Origin: Actinomycetota bacterium | GTDB taxonomy: Bacteria > Actinomycetota > Thermoleophilia > Gaiellales > Gaiellaceae | Direction of reading: 5' to 3' | NCBI GenBank assembly: GCA_005885565.1 | Contig: VAXK01000158.1 | Coordinates: forward strand, 1-13,759 | Length of the DNA: 13,759 nt | Shown here: piece after piece, positions 6,345 to 13,759 of the stretch | How positions within the stretch are numbered: the stretch's first letter is position 1 | Layout of the letters: every line of letters starts with the position of its first letter | Program-made: the position numbers and the translations under genes | The notes under the pieces: generated by a model | The model's database searches: none | The model's input: the letters and a program-made list of their open reading frames with translations, nothing else | What the model was told of the DNA's origin: nothing

Positions 6345-8148
6345 ATGCCCCAGCTCGTCGACACGACGATCCGGCTGCTCGGGCAGGAGCCGCTCGCGGG
6401 GCGGATGCCGACGGCGGCCGTCCTCCGGCTCGCGGGGATCCTCGACGAGGCGGGGTTCGGCCTGCTCGAGGTCTCCGGCGGCGGGGTCTTCGACAGCGCC
6501 GTGCGGCGCGGCGTCGAGAGCCCCTGGGAGCGTATCCGCGCGATCCACGCGCGCACGAAGACGCCGCTCGGGATGGCGCTGCGGGGGCGCTTCCTCGTCG
6601 GCTCGCGGCCCGTCGACGGCGACTTCGTCCGCCGTTTCGTGGCCTCCGCGGCGGAGAGCGGGATCGACGTCTTCCGGCTCCACGACCCGCTCAACGACGT
6701 GTCGAACCTGCGCGAGGCGGCCGAGGCGATAGAGGCGGCCGGGCGCGAGTTCGACGCCGGGCTCGTCTACAGCCCCGGGAAGACGGGCGAGACGCACGAG
6801 CTCGTCGAGCAGGCGCGCAAGCTGCCCGAGCTCGGCGCCGCGCGCATCGTCCTCAACGACCCGACGGGCGCCCTCCAGCCGCACCGCGCGGCCGAGCTCG
6901 TCACTCAGGTCGCCGAGGCGAGCGGCCTGCCTGTCGGCGTCTACTGCCAGGGTGCGGTCGGGAACGCCCTCGCCGCCGCGCTCGAGGCAGGCCGCGCGGG
7001 CGCCGACCTGATTGGCTGCGCCGTCTACCCGGTCGCGCTCGCGCTCCACCGCGTCTCCGGAGAGGGCCTCGCCCAGGCACTGACGGGTCTCGGGCTCGAG
7101 TGCGCCGTCGACGTCGAGGCGCTCTGGCGCGCATCGGACATCGTGGACGAGCACATCGGCGACGAGCCGGTGACGCCGCTCGCCCCGCGGGTCGCCGCCC
7201 GGGCTGCGGAGCACTCGCTTCCGGCCGGCCTCGTCGCCGCGCTCGACGTCCACCTGCGCGCCCACGCGGCCAGCGACCGGATCGACGACGTGCTCGAGGA
7301 GCTGGAGCGGATTCGCGCCGAGGTCGGCTCGCCTCCGCTCGCCGCGCCGATCGGACACATCCTCGCCTCGCAGGCGCTTCTGAACGTCCTCTCCGCGAGC
7401 CGCTACCAGACGCTCGTCGACGAGCTCCGCGCCCTCCTCGAGGGCCGCTACGGCACGCCGCCCGGACAGGTCGACCCGACGGTGCGCCGGGCCGCCGAGC
7501 TCCTCGGCGGCCCGGGCGAGGAGGAAGAGGAGGTGGGGCTCACGGAGGTGCGCGCCTCCGCCGAGGGCCTGGCGGCGAGCGAGGAGGAGCTCCTGCTGCT
7601 CGGGCTCTTCGGTGAGGAGGCAGAGCCGCTGCTCCGCATGATCCGCGGCCGCAGCCACGGCGAGGAGAGCCTCGCCGCGGGCGCCGTCGACCAGGCCCGC
7701 GCGGAGCGGATCCGCGAGATCGTCCGGATCGTGCAGGACTCGGGGGTGGGGGAGGTCACGATCGAGGACGACGACCTGCGCGTGACGGTCCGCCGGACGG
7801 ACGATCGCCTGCCCGACCTGCCGCAGGCGCCGGCCGGCGCGCCGCTCGCGGTCGAGGAGCCGGAGCCCGCGCCGGTCGAGCCGCCCTCCGACGGGCTCGT
7901 GCGCGTCGAGGCTCCGATGGTCGGCACCTTCTACCGCGCTTCGCAGCCCGGGGCGCCGCCGTTCGTCGAGGAGGGCGACCCGGTCGCGCCCGGCCAGACG
8001 CTCTGCATCCTCGAGGCGATGAAGCTCATGAACGAGGTGAAGGCGGACGTCGAGGGCATCGTGCGCACGATCTCCGTCGAGAACGCCCAGCCGGTCGAGT
8101 TCGGCCAGCTGCTCTTCGAGCTCGAGCCCTTGAACGGCCGGCCGCTCG

Positions 8149-8159
<11 letters not shown>
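6345..8159 (+). CDS. accB: Carboxyltransferase-like domain fused to biotin carrier protein (AccB)
   Basis: 604 residues in two parts. Residues 1 to about 435 follow the oxaloacetate decarboxylase alpha / pyruvate carboxylase carboxyltransferase fold: TTIRLLGQ (7-14), GGGVFD (45-50), SPWERIR (59-65), ALRGRFLVG (78-86), GIDVFRLHDPLND (106-118), LNDPTGAL (170-177), VYCQGAVG (199-206), AAPIGHILASQALLNVLSASRY from about 333. The metal ligands of active enzymes are replaced (Asp to L11, carbamylated Lys to N171, HxH to Y200 and Q202), while R10, Q14 and R80 at substrate positions remain. Residues from about 450 are a complete AccB: RIREIVRIVQDSG helix, Pro/Ala linker, and the biotinyl domain from 519 with EAMKLMNE and biotin Lys K560. 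It likely carries carboxybiotin from AccC for malonyl-CoA synthesis; the front half may be structural. The stop overlaps accC by 11 bp. Confidence 0.88.
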
Positions 8160-9506
<1,347 letters not shown>

Positions 9507-9510
<4 letters not shown>

Positions 9511-9818
9511 GCGACGGCTACGTCCTCCAGGAGGACGGCGGCTCGATCGACGTCACGGCCGGTGCGCTGGCACAGATCGTCCAGCGCGCCGTCGAGAGCG
9601 TCGAGGGGGCGCGCGTCCGCCGCCCGCGCCGCGGGCTCGACCTGCGCCTGGAGGACGGGCGTGCGCGCGTCGAGCTCGAGCTCGCGGCCCCGTACGGCAT
9701 CGTCCTTCCCGACCTGGCCCGCGACGTGCAGGAGCGGGTCGCCGACGCGCTGACGACGATGGTCGACCTCGACGTCGAGGCGATCGACGTCTCGATCGAG
9801 GAGCTCGAGGGAGCCTGA
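9507..9818 (+). CDS. Asp23/Gls24 family (DUF322) envelope-stress protein
   Basis: The 103-residue product has the Asp23/Gls24 pattern: a leading GGSIDVTAGALAQIVQRAVESVEGA, a basic middle beta part, and the helical VQERVADALTTMVDLDVEAIDVSIEEL tail. The family is linked to the cell envelope in Gram-positive bacteria, and the B. subtilis member YqhY sits in this same place and affects acetyl-CoA carboxylase. ATGA overlap with accC and TGATG contact with nusB tie it into the operon. That supports a regulatory or partner role for AccBC, by family knowledge and context rather than visible motifs. No membrane segment or catalytic residues are seen. Confidence 0.88.
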
Positions 9819-10195
9819 TGGCCGGGCGGCGCGCCGGGCGGCGCACGGCGCTCTTCCTCCTGTATCAATGGGACGTGACCGGGCAGCCGCTCACGTCGCT
9901 CTACGAGGGGGAGGTGGACCCCTTCGCCCGCGGGCTGGCGGAGGCCGTCTGCGCCCGGGCGCCCGAGCTCGACGCCGCGATCACGGCCGCGGCCGAGGGG
10001 TGGACGGCCGACCGGCTGGGCGCGATCGAGCGCAACGTGCTCCGGATCGGGACGTACGAGCTCGAGGCCGGCTCCGTACCGCCGGAGGTGGCGATCAACG
10101 AGGCGGTCGAGCTCTCGAAGCGCTACGCGACCGAGGACGCGGCGAAGCTCGTGAACGGCATCCTCGGGCGGATCGCGCGGGAGCGGGTGCCGTGA
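9818..10195 (+). CDS. nusB: Transcription antitermination factor NusB
   Basis: NusB, with NusE (S10), binds boxA RNA and supports rRNA antitermination. The 125-residue all-helical product shows the family landmarks: RRTALFLLYQWDVTG at 8-22, a middle helix ending in EGWTADRLGAIERNVLRIGTYEL, and the C-terminal VAINEAVELSKRYATEDAAKLVNGILGRI block. Length is slightly below the usual 130-150, short in the first loop. The ATG at 9818 shares bases with the preceding stop (TGATG), and its own stop overlaps the next start (GTGA), so it is part of a coupled acc-asp23-nusB set, as in Bacillus. Confidence 0.95.
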   Translation: MAGRRAGRRTALFLLYQWDVTGQPLTSLYEGEVDPFARGLAEAVCARAPELDAAITAAAEGWTADRLGAIERNVLRIGTYELEAGSVPPEVAINEAVELSKRYATEDAAKLVNGILGRIARERVP

Positions 10196-10395
10196 GCGAG
10201 GCGGAGCAGGCGCTCGAGCGCGCCGAGGCGCTCGTCCAGCGGCTCGAGGAGGCGCGCTGGCGGCTCGAGGCGACGCAGGACGCAGAGGCCGCGACGGAGG
10301 TACTGTCCGAGCTGGCCGAGATCGCACGGGAGATCGAGACCGAGCTCGCCGAGGCGCGGCGGCGGGCGGAGGAGGATGCGCGTGAGGAACCCTGA
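10192..10395 (+). CDS. Short coiled-coil protein at the xseB position
   Basis: 67 residues, nearly all helical heptads rich in Glu, Ala, Leu and Arg (AEQALERAEALVQRLEEA, then LSELAEIAREIETELAEARRR). The position between nusB and the prenyl synthase is where Bacillus has xseB, the small subunit of exonuclease VII, but the usual xseB pattern (a mid Tyr-x-x-Gly, a Leu-rich core and a late Cys) is not there, and xseA is also missing here. I therefore call it an unknown coiled-coil protein, possibly a diverged XseB. The GTG start shares the stop of nusB (GTGA), and it overlaps the next gene start by 20 bp. Compositional bias makes a homology call from sequence alone weak. Confidence 0.6.
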   Translation: MSEAEQALERAEALVQRLEEARWRLEATQDAEAATEVLSELAEIAREIETELAEARRRAEEDAREEP

Positions 10396-11114
10396 GGAGC
10401 TTCGAGGCCTCGCCGAGGAGTACCTTCGCGACCTGGCTTCGCTACGCGGTCGAGTCGGGGAAGCGCCTCCGTGCGGTGATCTGCCTGGCCACGGCCGAGG
10501 CGGCCGGGGCCGAGGCGGAATCGGCGCTCCCGGCGGCGGCGTCGCTCGAGCTCGTGCACGCGTTCTCGCTCGTTCACGACGACCTGCCCGCCCTGGACGA
10601 CGATAGCGAGCGGCGCGGCCGCGCGAGCACCTGGGCGCGCTACGGCGAGGCGGTGGGGATCCTGACCGGCGACGCGCTCCTCGCGGAGGCGTTCCGGCTC
10701 GCGCTCTCGTACCCGTCGCCCGCGGTCGCGCGGGAGCTCGCCCAGGCGACGCTCGGCATGATCGGCGGCCAGTACCTGGACATCACGGACACGGCCCCGG
10801 ACGAGGTGACGCTGCACCGCCTGAAGACCGGGTGCCTCTTCGCGGCCTCGGTCGGCCTTGGCCTGTGGGTCGCGGAGGTGCCGGAGCGGGACCAGGCGCT
10901 CTGGCGCGCGTTCGGCGACGAGCTGGGCCTGCTCTTCCAGATCGTGGACGACATCCTGGACGGCGACGGCTATGTCCTCTCGCACGGCGCGGAGGGCGCC
11001 CGAGCGCTAGCGGACGAGGCCGCCGCGAGTGCCCGCGAGCGCCTGGCCGCGATCCCGGCGGACACGTCGATCCTCGGCGACATCGTGGAGGTTCTCGCGA
11101 CGCGCACTGCCTAG
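10376..11114 (+). pseudogene. Polyprenyl (farnesyl/geranylgeranyl) diphosphate synthase, N-terminus damaged
   Basis: IspA-like enzymes join isopentenyl diphosphate to an allylic diphosphate. The ATG at 10376 (or GTG 10382) starts a normal first helix (NPEELRGLAEEYLRDL), then the frame is lost near 10435. The remainder runs in another frame from about 10437 (LRYAVESGKRLRAVICLATAEA) to the stop at 11112. About 15-20 residues that usually join these blocks are missing, so a deletion shifted the frame. The core is well kept: SGKRLR, the first Asp motif DDLPALDDD, GDALLAEAF, GQYLDI, KTG, and the second motif DDILD. A start at GTG 10476 would yield a truncated 212-residue protein lacking the IPP-binding Lys/Arg. 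Inactivity is likely but a sequence error is possible. dxs, its usual neighbour, is absent. Confidence 0.75.
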
Positions 11115-11141
11115 CGCGCACCGCCGGCGGCCCGGCGGCGC

Positions 11142-11147
11142 TAGGGT
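11142..11147 (+). promoter_or_regulatory. -10 box before the DUF6338-like remnant
   Basis: TAGGGT, the same hexamer as before the acc operon, lies 8 nt before the GTG at 11156. The AGGAG at 11148-11152 could also serve as a ribosome binding site. The promoter looks intact while the gene is not. Confidence 0.5.
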
Positions 11148-11155
11148 AGGAGACG

Positions 11156-11543
11156 GTGCCAGAGACCGTTCAGGCTCTGGCGGTCGCCGTCGTCGCTGTC
11201 CTTCCGGATGCTCTCGGCGTTTGGGGCTACGAGCGCCGCGTCGGCAAGTGGAGCGTCGGCTCTCCCGACCGGATCATCCGGTTCATCGCCACCTCCGCTG
11301 CCTTTCATGCAGCGCTCGCGGATCCGCCTCAAGTCCGGTCGATGGATAGGCGGCGCCTACGCTCCCGGTCCGTAAGCGAGCGGGTACCCGGAGCTCCTCG
11401 ATCTCTACCTCGTCGCTACGGCCGAGATGGATCAACAGAGCCGGCGACTTCCTCGTGAACGAGGCCGACGGCCTGATCTTGCGAGAGGGACACTCTTCGT
11501 GAGCGGGACGGAGATCGAGTACTTCGAGTTCGTGGAGGCATAA
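11156..11543 (+). pseudogene. DUF6338-like protein, decayed (deletion, frameshifts, stop)
   Basis: The N-terminus is sound from GTG 11156: PETVQALAVAVVAVLPDALG, a membrane-like segment, then GYERRVGKWSVGSPDRIIRFIATSAAFHA, ending near 11310. What follows is not in that frame. Frame 3 carries RIRLKSGRWIGGAYAPGP (11319-11372), a TAA at 11373, then ASGYPELLDLYLVATAEMDQQ; frame 1 gives GDFLVNEADGLILREGH (11443-11493); frame 3 again gives LFVSGTEIEYFEFVEA, ending in TAA at 11541-11543. Together these match both ends of what I remember of actinobacterial DUF6338 proteins, whose central about 100 residues are missing. So: one large deletion, at least three frame changes and one stop. Function of the family is unknown to me. 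The ORF of 100 residues read straight from 11156 is an artefact after residue 52. Confidence 0.7.
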
Positions 11544-11544
11544 T
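11539..11544 (+). promoter_or_regulatory. -10 box CATAAT before the 45-codon ORF
   Basis: CATAAT matches the -10 consensus in five of six bases and lies 7 nt before the GTG at 11552. It overlaps the stop of the decayed gene, so the site may have arisen by chance; the spacing is that of the other promoters in this window. Confidence 0.35.
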
Positions 11545-11551
11545 CCGAGCC

Positions 11552-11689
11552 GTGGCCGGCAAGAAGGAACAGTCCGAGCAGTCGCATCCGCGACCCTCCG
11601 CGGACGGAAGTTGGCGGAAGAAGGGCGGTTATCCGGCAGGCCCGAAACCGCTCAGCTCCTTTCGATTGCCGAGGGCCCGGAAGAAGTAG
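11552..11689 (+). CDS. Small basic protein of 45 residues, unknown
   Basis: A GTG-started frame with stop TAG at 11687 encodes 45 residues: MAGKKEQSEQSHPRPSADGS, then WRKKGGYPAGPKPLSSFRLPRARKK. It is basic, Lys/Arg/Pro/Gly-rich and predicted disordered. It begins 8 bp after the decayed DUF6338-like gene and ends 19 bp before tlyA. I recall that similar short WxKKGGYxP-type proteins follow DUF6338 genes, so it may be the former partner of that gene, now kept or left over. No domain or catalytic feature can be seen. It could also be non-coding chance sequence. Confidence 0.4.
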   Translation: MAGKKEQSEQSHPRPSADGSWRKKGGYPAGPKPLSSFRLPRARKK

Positions 11690-11708
11690 CCGTCGGCTCG
11701 TCCCACGC

Positions 11709-12473
11709 TTGAAGAAGCGGGTCGACGTCCTCCTCGTCGAGCGCGGGCTCGCCGAGAGTCGCGCGCAGGCGCAGGCGCTCGTCCTCGCGGGACGGGTGCC
11801 GGGCTTCGAGAAGCCGGGAACCGCCGTCGACGAGACGGCGGAGCTGGCGGTAACTGCGCCTCCGCGCTTCGTCTCGCGAGGCGGCGAGAAGCTCGCGCAT
11901 GCGCTGGACGTGTTCGGCGTCGACCCGGCCGGCCTCGACTGCCTGGACGTCGGCGCCTCGACCGGCGGCTTCACGGACGTCCTGCTCCAGCGCGGCGCGG
12001 CACGCGTGGTCGCGCTCGACGTCGGACGCGCGCAGCTCCACGAGCGGCTTCGTGTCGATCCCCGCGTGACCGTGCTCGAGCGGACGAACGCGCGGGCCGT
12101 CCGCGAGCTGCCGTTTCCGCCCGAGCTCGTCACGTGCGACGTGTCCTTCATCAGCGTCCGACTGATCCTGCCGCCCGTGCTCGCGCTCGCCGCGCCGGGG
12201 TGGGAGGCGGTGGTGCTCGTCAAGCCGCAGTTCGAGGCGGGGCGCGAGGAGGTGCGGAAGGGCGGCGTCGTCCGCGATCCCGAGGTGCACCGGCGGGTGC
12301 TGCGGGAGGCGGCCGAGGCCGCGCTCGGGTGGCAGGCCGAGGCTGCGGGCGTCGTAGACTCCGGTCTGCCCGGCCCGAAGGGGAACCGCGAGTTCTTCCT
12401 CCACCTCGTGCACCGCGGGCGGCCGGAGAGGCCAGATGAGCTCGACACCTGGATCGACCGTGCAATCGGGTAG
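11709..12473 (+). CDS. tlyA: TlyA family rRNA 2'-O-methyltransferase
   Basis: Family members 2'-O-methylate rRNA (16S and/or 23S; in mycobacteria loss gives capreomycin resistance). 254 residues: N-terminal S4 RNA-binding domain (KKRVDVLLVERGLAESRAQAQALVLAGR, 2-29), with the beta-hairpin after it a few residues short (VPGFEKPGT instead of a V-x-G-...-KPGT stretch), then a Rossmann methyltransferase: SRGGEKL with catalytic K61, SAM loop LDVGASTGGFTD (about 79-89), CDVSFISV, VKPQFEAG and the GNREFFLHL end, covering the K-D-K-E tetrad. TTG start at 11709 places the S4 domain fully in frame; no ribosome binding site is clear. It is followed by nadK with 38 bp overlap, a pairing common in Actinobacteria. 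Confidence 0.95.
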   Translation: MKKRVDVLLVERGLAESRAQAQALVLAGRVPGFEKPGTAVDETAELAVTAPPRFVSRGGEKLAHALDVFGVDPAGLDCLDVGASTGGFTDVLLQRGAARVVALDVGRAQLHERLRVDPRVTVLERTNARAVRELPFPPELVTCDVSFISVRLILPPVLALAAPGWEAVVLVKPQFEAGREEVRKGGVVRDPEVHRRVLREAAEAALGWQAEAAGVVDSGLPGPKGNREFFLHLVHRGRPERPDELDTWIDRAIG

Positions 12474-13299
12474 CCGCGTCCGCCGCGCTGCGGTCGTCAC
12501 GCACGGCAAGGCCGAGACGATCGGCCCGGCGCTCGGGCGGCTCGAGGCGCTCGCGACCGAGCACGGCGTCGAGCTCCTCTTCCCGGAGGAGGAGCGCGAG
12601 AAGCACGACCTCCCGAGCGCGGACGGCGATCCGACGACGGCCGACCTCGCCGTCGTGCTCGGAGGCGACGGCACGATGCTGCGCGCGCTGACGCGGTTTC
12701 TGGGCACACGTGTGCCGGTGATCGGCGTCAACTTCGGTCGCGTGGGGTTCCTCGCCTCGATGCACCCCGACGAGCTCGACGACGGCTTGGCGCGCGCGTT
12801 CGCGGGGGACTTCGTCGTCGTCGAGCTGCCGACCCTCGAGGCGCGCGTCGAGGGCGAGCGGCGCGCCGCGGTGAACGACGTGGTGGTGACGAGCGGCACG
12901 CTCGGTCGCATGGTCGAGCTCGTGTGGTCGATCGGCGACGAGGACCTCGGCCGGCAGCCGTGCGACGGGCTCATCTGCTCGACGCCCTCCGGCTCGACGG
13001 CCTACAACCTCTCGAACGGGGGGCCTGTGCTGGTGTGGGGACTCGACGCGATGGCGATCACCTTCGTCGCTCCTCACTCGCTGCACGCGCGGCCGCTCGT
13101 CGTCCCGCGTGGCCGTGACCTGACAGTGACGAATCAGACGCCGGACGTTCACGCTGCGGTGCTGATCGACGGCCACGCGTTCACCGAGCTCGGCGAGGCG
13201 GGCCGCGTAGAGGTCGGCCTCGGCCCGCAGCGGACCCTGCTCGCGACGCTCCCGGAGCGGACATTCTTCCGCCGCTACCGCGAGACCTTCGGGTCCTGA
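12436..13299 (+). CDS. nadK: NAD kinase
   Basis: Phosphorylates NAD to NADP (ATP or polyphosphate). 287 residues from ATG 12436, preceded by GGAGAGG at 12425-12431; a GTG at 12460 is the alternative. Motifs: GGDGTM at 76-81, GVNFGRVGFLA, N147-D148 in AVNDVVV (the usual pair is NE), STPSGSTAY at 182-190 (usual TPTGSTAY), NGGPVL and PHSLHARPLV, then a C-terminal beta part with IDGHAF. Both variations are conservative, so activity is expected. It overlaps tlyA by 38 bp and so is coupled to it. After the stop comes a gap of 203 bp before recN, with no clear terminator. Confidence 0.95.
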   Translation: MSSTPGSTVQSGSRVRRAAVVTHGKAETIGPALGRLEALATEHGVELLFPEEEREKHDLPSADGDPTTADLAVVLGGDGTMLRALTRFLGTRVPVIGVNFGRVGFLASMHPDELDDGLARAFAGDFVVVELPTLEARVEGERRAAVNDVVVTSGTLGRMVELVWSIGDEDLGRQPCDGLICSTPSGSTAYNLSNGGPVLVWGLDAMAITFVAPHSLHARPLVVPRGRDLTVTNQTPDVHAAVLIDGHAFTELGEAGRVEVGLGPQRTLLATLPERTFFRRYRETFGS

Positions 13300-13490
13300 A
13301 CGATCACACCCGCAGTACTTTCGGCGCGATCGCGCGACAGACACGTGACCCTTTCTCCGTTAGCCTGACCTCAGGGTGCTGACCGGACCCCTGGGGGCAG
13401 TTGGGCGCCGCTCCCGGCCGCCGTTCGAGCGCTGCGGCCTGCGCGGGACACGGCCGCTTCGGACGCCTCGTCGCCGACGGGCGCGGCCCG

Positions 13491-13496
13491 TACCAT
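13491..13496 (+). promoter_or_regulatory. -10 box of a leaderless recN promoter
   Basis: TACCAT lies 6 nt before the GTG start of recN, again the spacing of a leaderless message. The 190 bp upstream (13300-13490) hold no ORF I believe and no clear LexA (SOS) box; a 12-bp GCGCGATCGCGC palindrome is at 13324-13335. Confidence 0.5.
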
Positions 13497-13502
13497 CCGA
13501 GC

Positions 13503-13759
13503 GTGCTGAGGCGCCTCCGCATCGAGACCCTCGTCCTCATCCGCGAGGCCGACCTCGAGCTCGGGCCGGGCCTCAACGCGATCACCGGCGAAACCGGGGC
13601 GGGCAAGACGATCCTCGCCCAGGCGATCGGGCTCCTCCTCGGCGCCAAAGCCGACGCGAGCTTCGTCGGGCCCGGCGCGGACGAGGCATACGTCGAGGCC
13701 GAGCTCGACCTCCCGCCCGGGCTCCTCGACGAGGAGGGTTTGGAGGGTCTCGCCGAGCT
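13503..13759 (+). CDS. recN: DNA repair protein RecN, 5' part only
   Basis: RecN is an SMC-like ATPase of double-strand break repair. The window holds the first 85 residues: MLRRLRIETLVLIREADLELGPGLNAIT, then the Walker A motif GETGAGKT at 29-36, ILAQAIGLLLGAKADASFV and the start of the AYVEAELDLP stretch, as in the family. The gene runs off the right edge. The GTG at 13503 gives the standard N-terminus. It closes the tlyA-nadK-recN series, in the position known from Bacillus and Actinobacteria. Confidence 0.95.
   Translation, partial: MLRRLRIETLVLIREADLELGPGLNAITGETGAGKTILAQAIGLLLGAKADASFVGPGADEAYVEAELDLPPGLLDEEGLEGLAE

Noticed and set aside
10425..10445. Programmed ribosomal frameshift in the prenyl synthase gene
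   Set aside because: No slippery run or stimulatory structure is seen, and about 15-20 residues are missing as well, which a shift alone would not explain.
13324..13335. Palindrome GCGCGATCGCGC after nadK
   Set aside because: Simple GC-alternating sequence common in this DNA; no T run, so neither a terminator nor a convincing operator.
13376..13500. GTG-started frame upstream of recN with a TAGCCT box 9 nt before it
   Set aside because: The encoded sequence is Arg/Pro-rich, runs through recN in another frame and has no recognisable feature.
13300..13502. LexA/SOS box before recN
   Set aside because: Only a partial TTCGAGC-like match at about 13425; no full inverted repeat of the actinobacterial SOS type.

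Overview
The window is a very GC-rich (roughly 70-75 %), densely packed stretch of a bacterial chromosome. Every housekeeping product reads as an actinobacterial-type protein. The fused shikimate kinase / dehydroquinate synthase, the DUF6338-like remnant and the repeated leaderless promoters make me think of class Thermoleophilia (Gaiellales-like Actinomycetota). That placement is from memory of such proteins, not from a search.

Layout. (1) 1-546: 3' part of a cysteine-rich helical-repeat protein that enters from the left edge. (2) 543-3435: shikimate-pathway operon aroC - aroKB fusion - aroQ, tightly coupled with GTGA or short overlaps. (3) 3436-4470: two lower-GC accessory genes, a small secreted protein and a membrane-anchored protein, with their own promoter. 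(4) 4487-5053: efp. (5) 5035-6194, minus strand: an MFS transporter broken by an internal deletion and frameshift, overlapping the end of efp convergently. (6) 6195-6344: divergent control region with hairpins and palindromes. (7) 6345-10195: a fatty-acid / housekeeping operon: a carboxyltransferase-like domain fused to AccB, then accC, an Asp23/Gls24-family gene and nusB, all joined by 4-11 bp overlaps or stop-start contacts. (8) 10192-11114: a small coiled-coil gene where xseB would be expected, and a damaged prenyl synthase gene (ispA-like). (9) 11115-11708: a DUF6338-like pseudogene and a 45-codon ORF. (10) 11709-13299: tlyA and nadK. (11) 13503-end: start of recN.

The gene order follows the cluster known from Bacillus (aroQ - pepP - efp ... 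accB - accC - asp23 - nusB - folD - xseA - xseB - ispA - dxs - tlyA - ahrC - recN). Here pepP, folD, xseA, dxs and ahrC are missing, and nadK sits between tlyA and recN. The breaks in the old order are where the accessory, broken or odd genes lie.

Most interesting points: the carboxyltransferase-like half of the AccB fusion has lost all four metal ligands of pyruvate carboxylase / oxaloacetate decarboxylase while keeping two or three substrate-site residues; the first protein has a disulfide-ladder-like repeat with Cys spacing 11/23; six or seven genes have a TANNNT-type -10 box 6-8 nt before the start codon (leaderless transcripts); and three genes carry internal deletions plus frameshifts, which is either local gene decay or an assembly fault. 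No tRNA, rRNA, CRISPR array, IS element or attachment site was seen.
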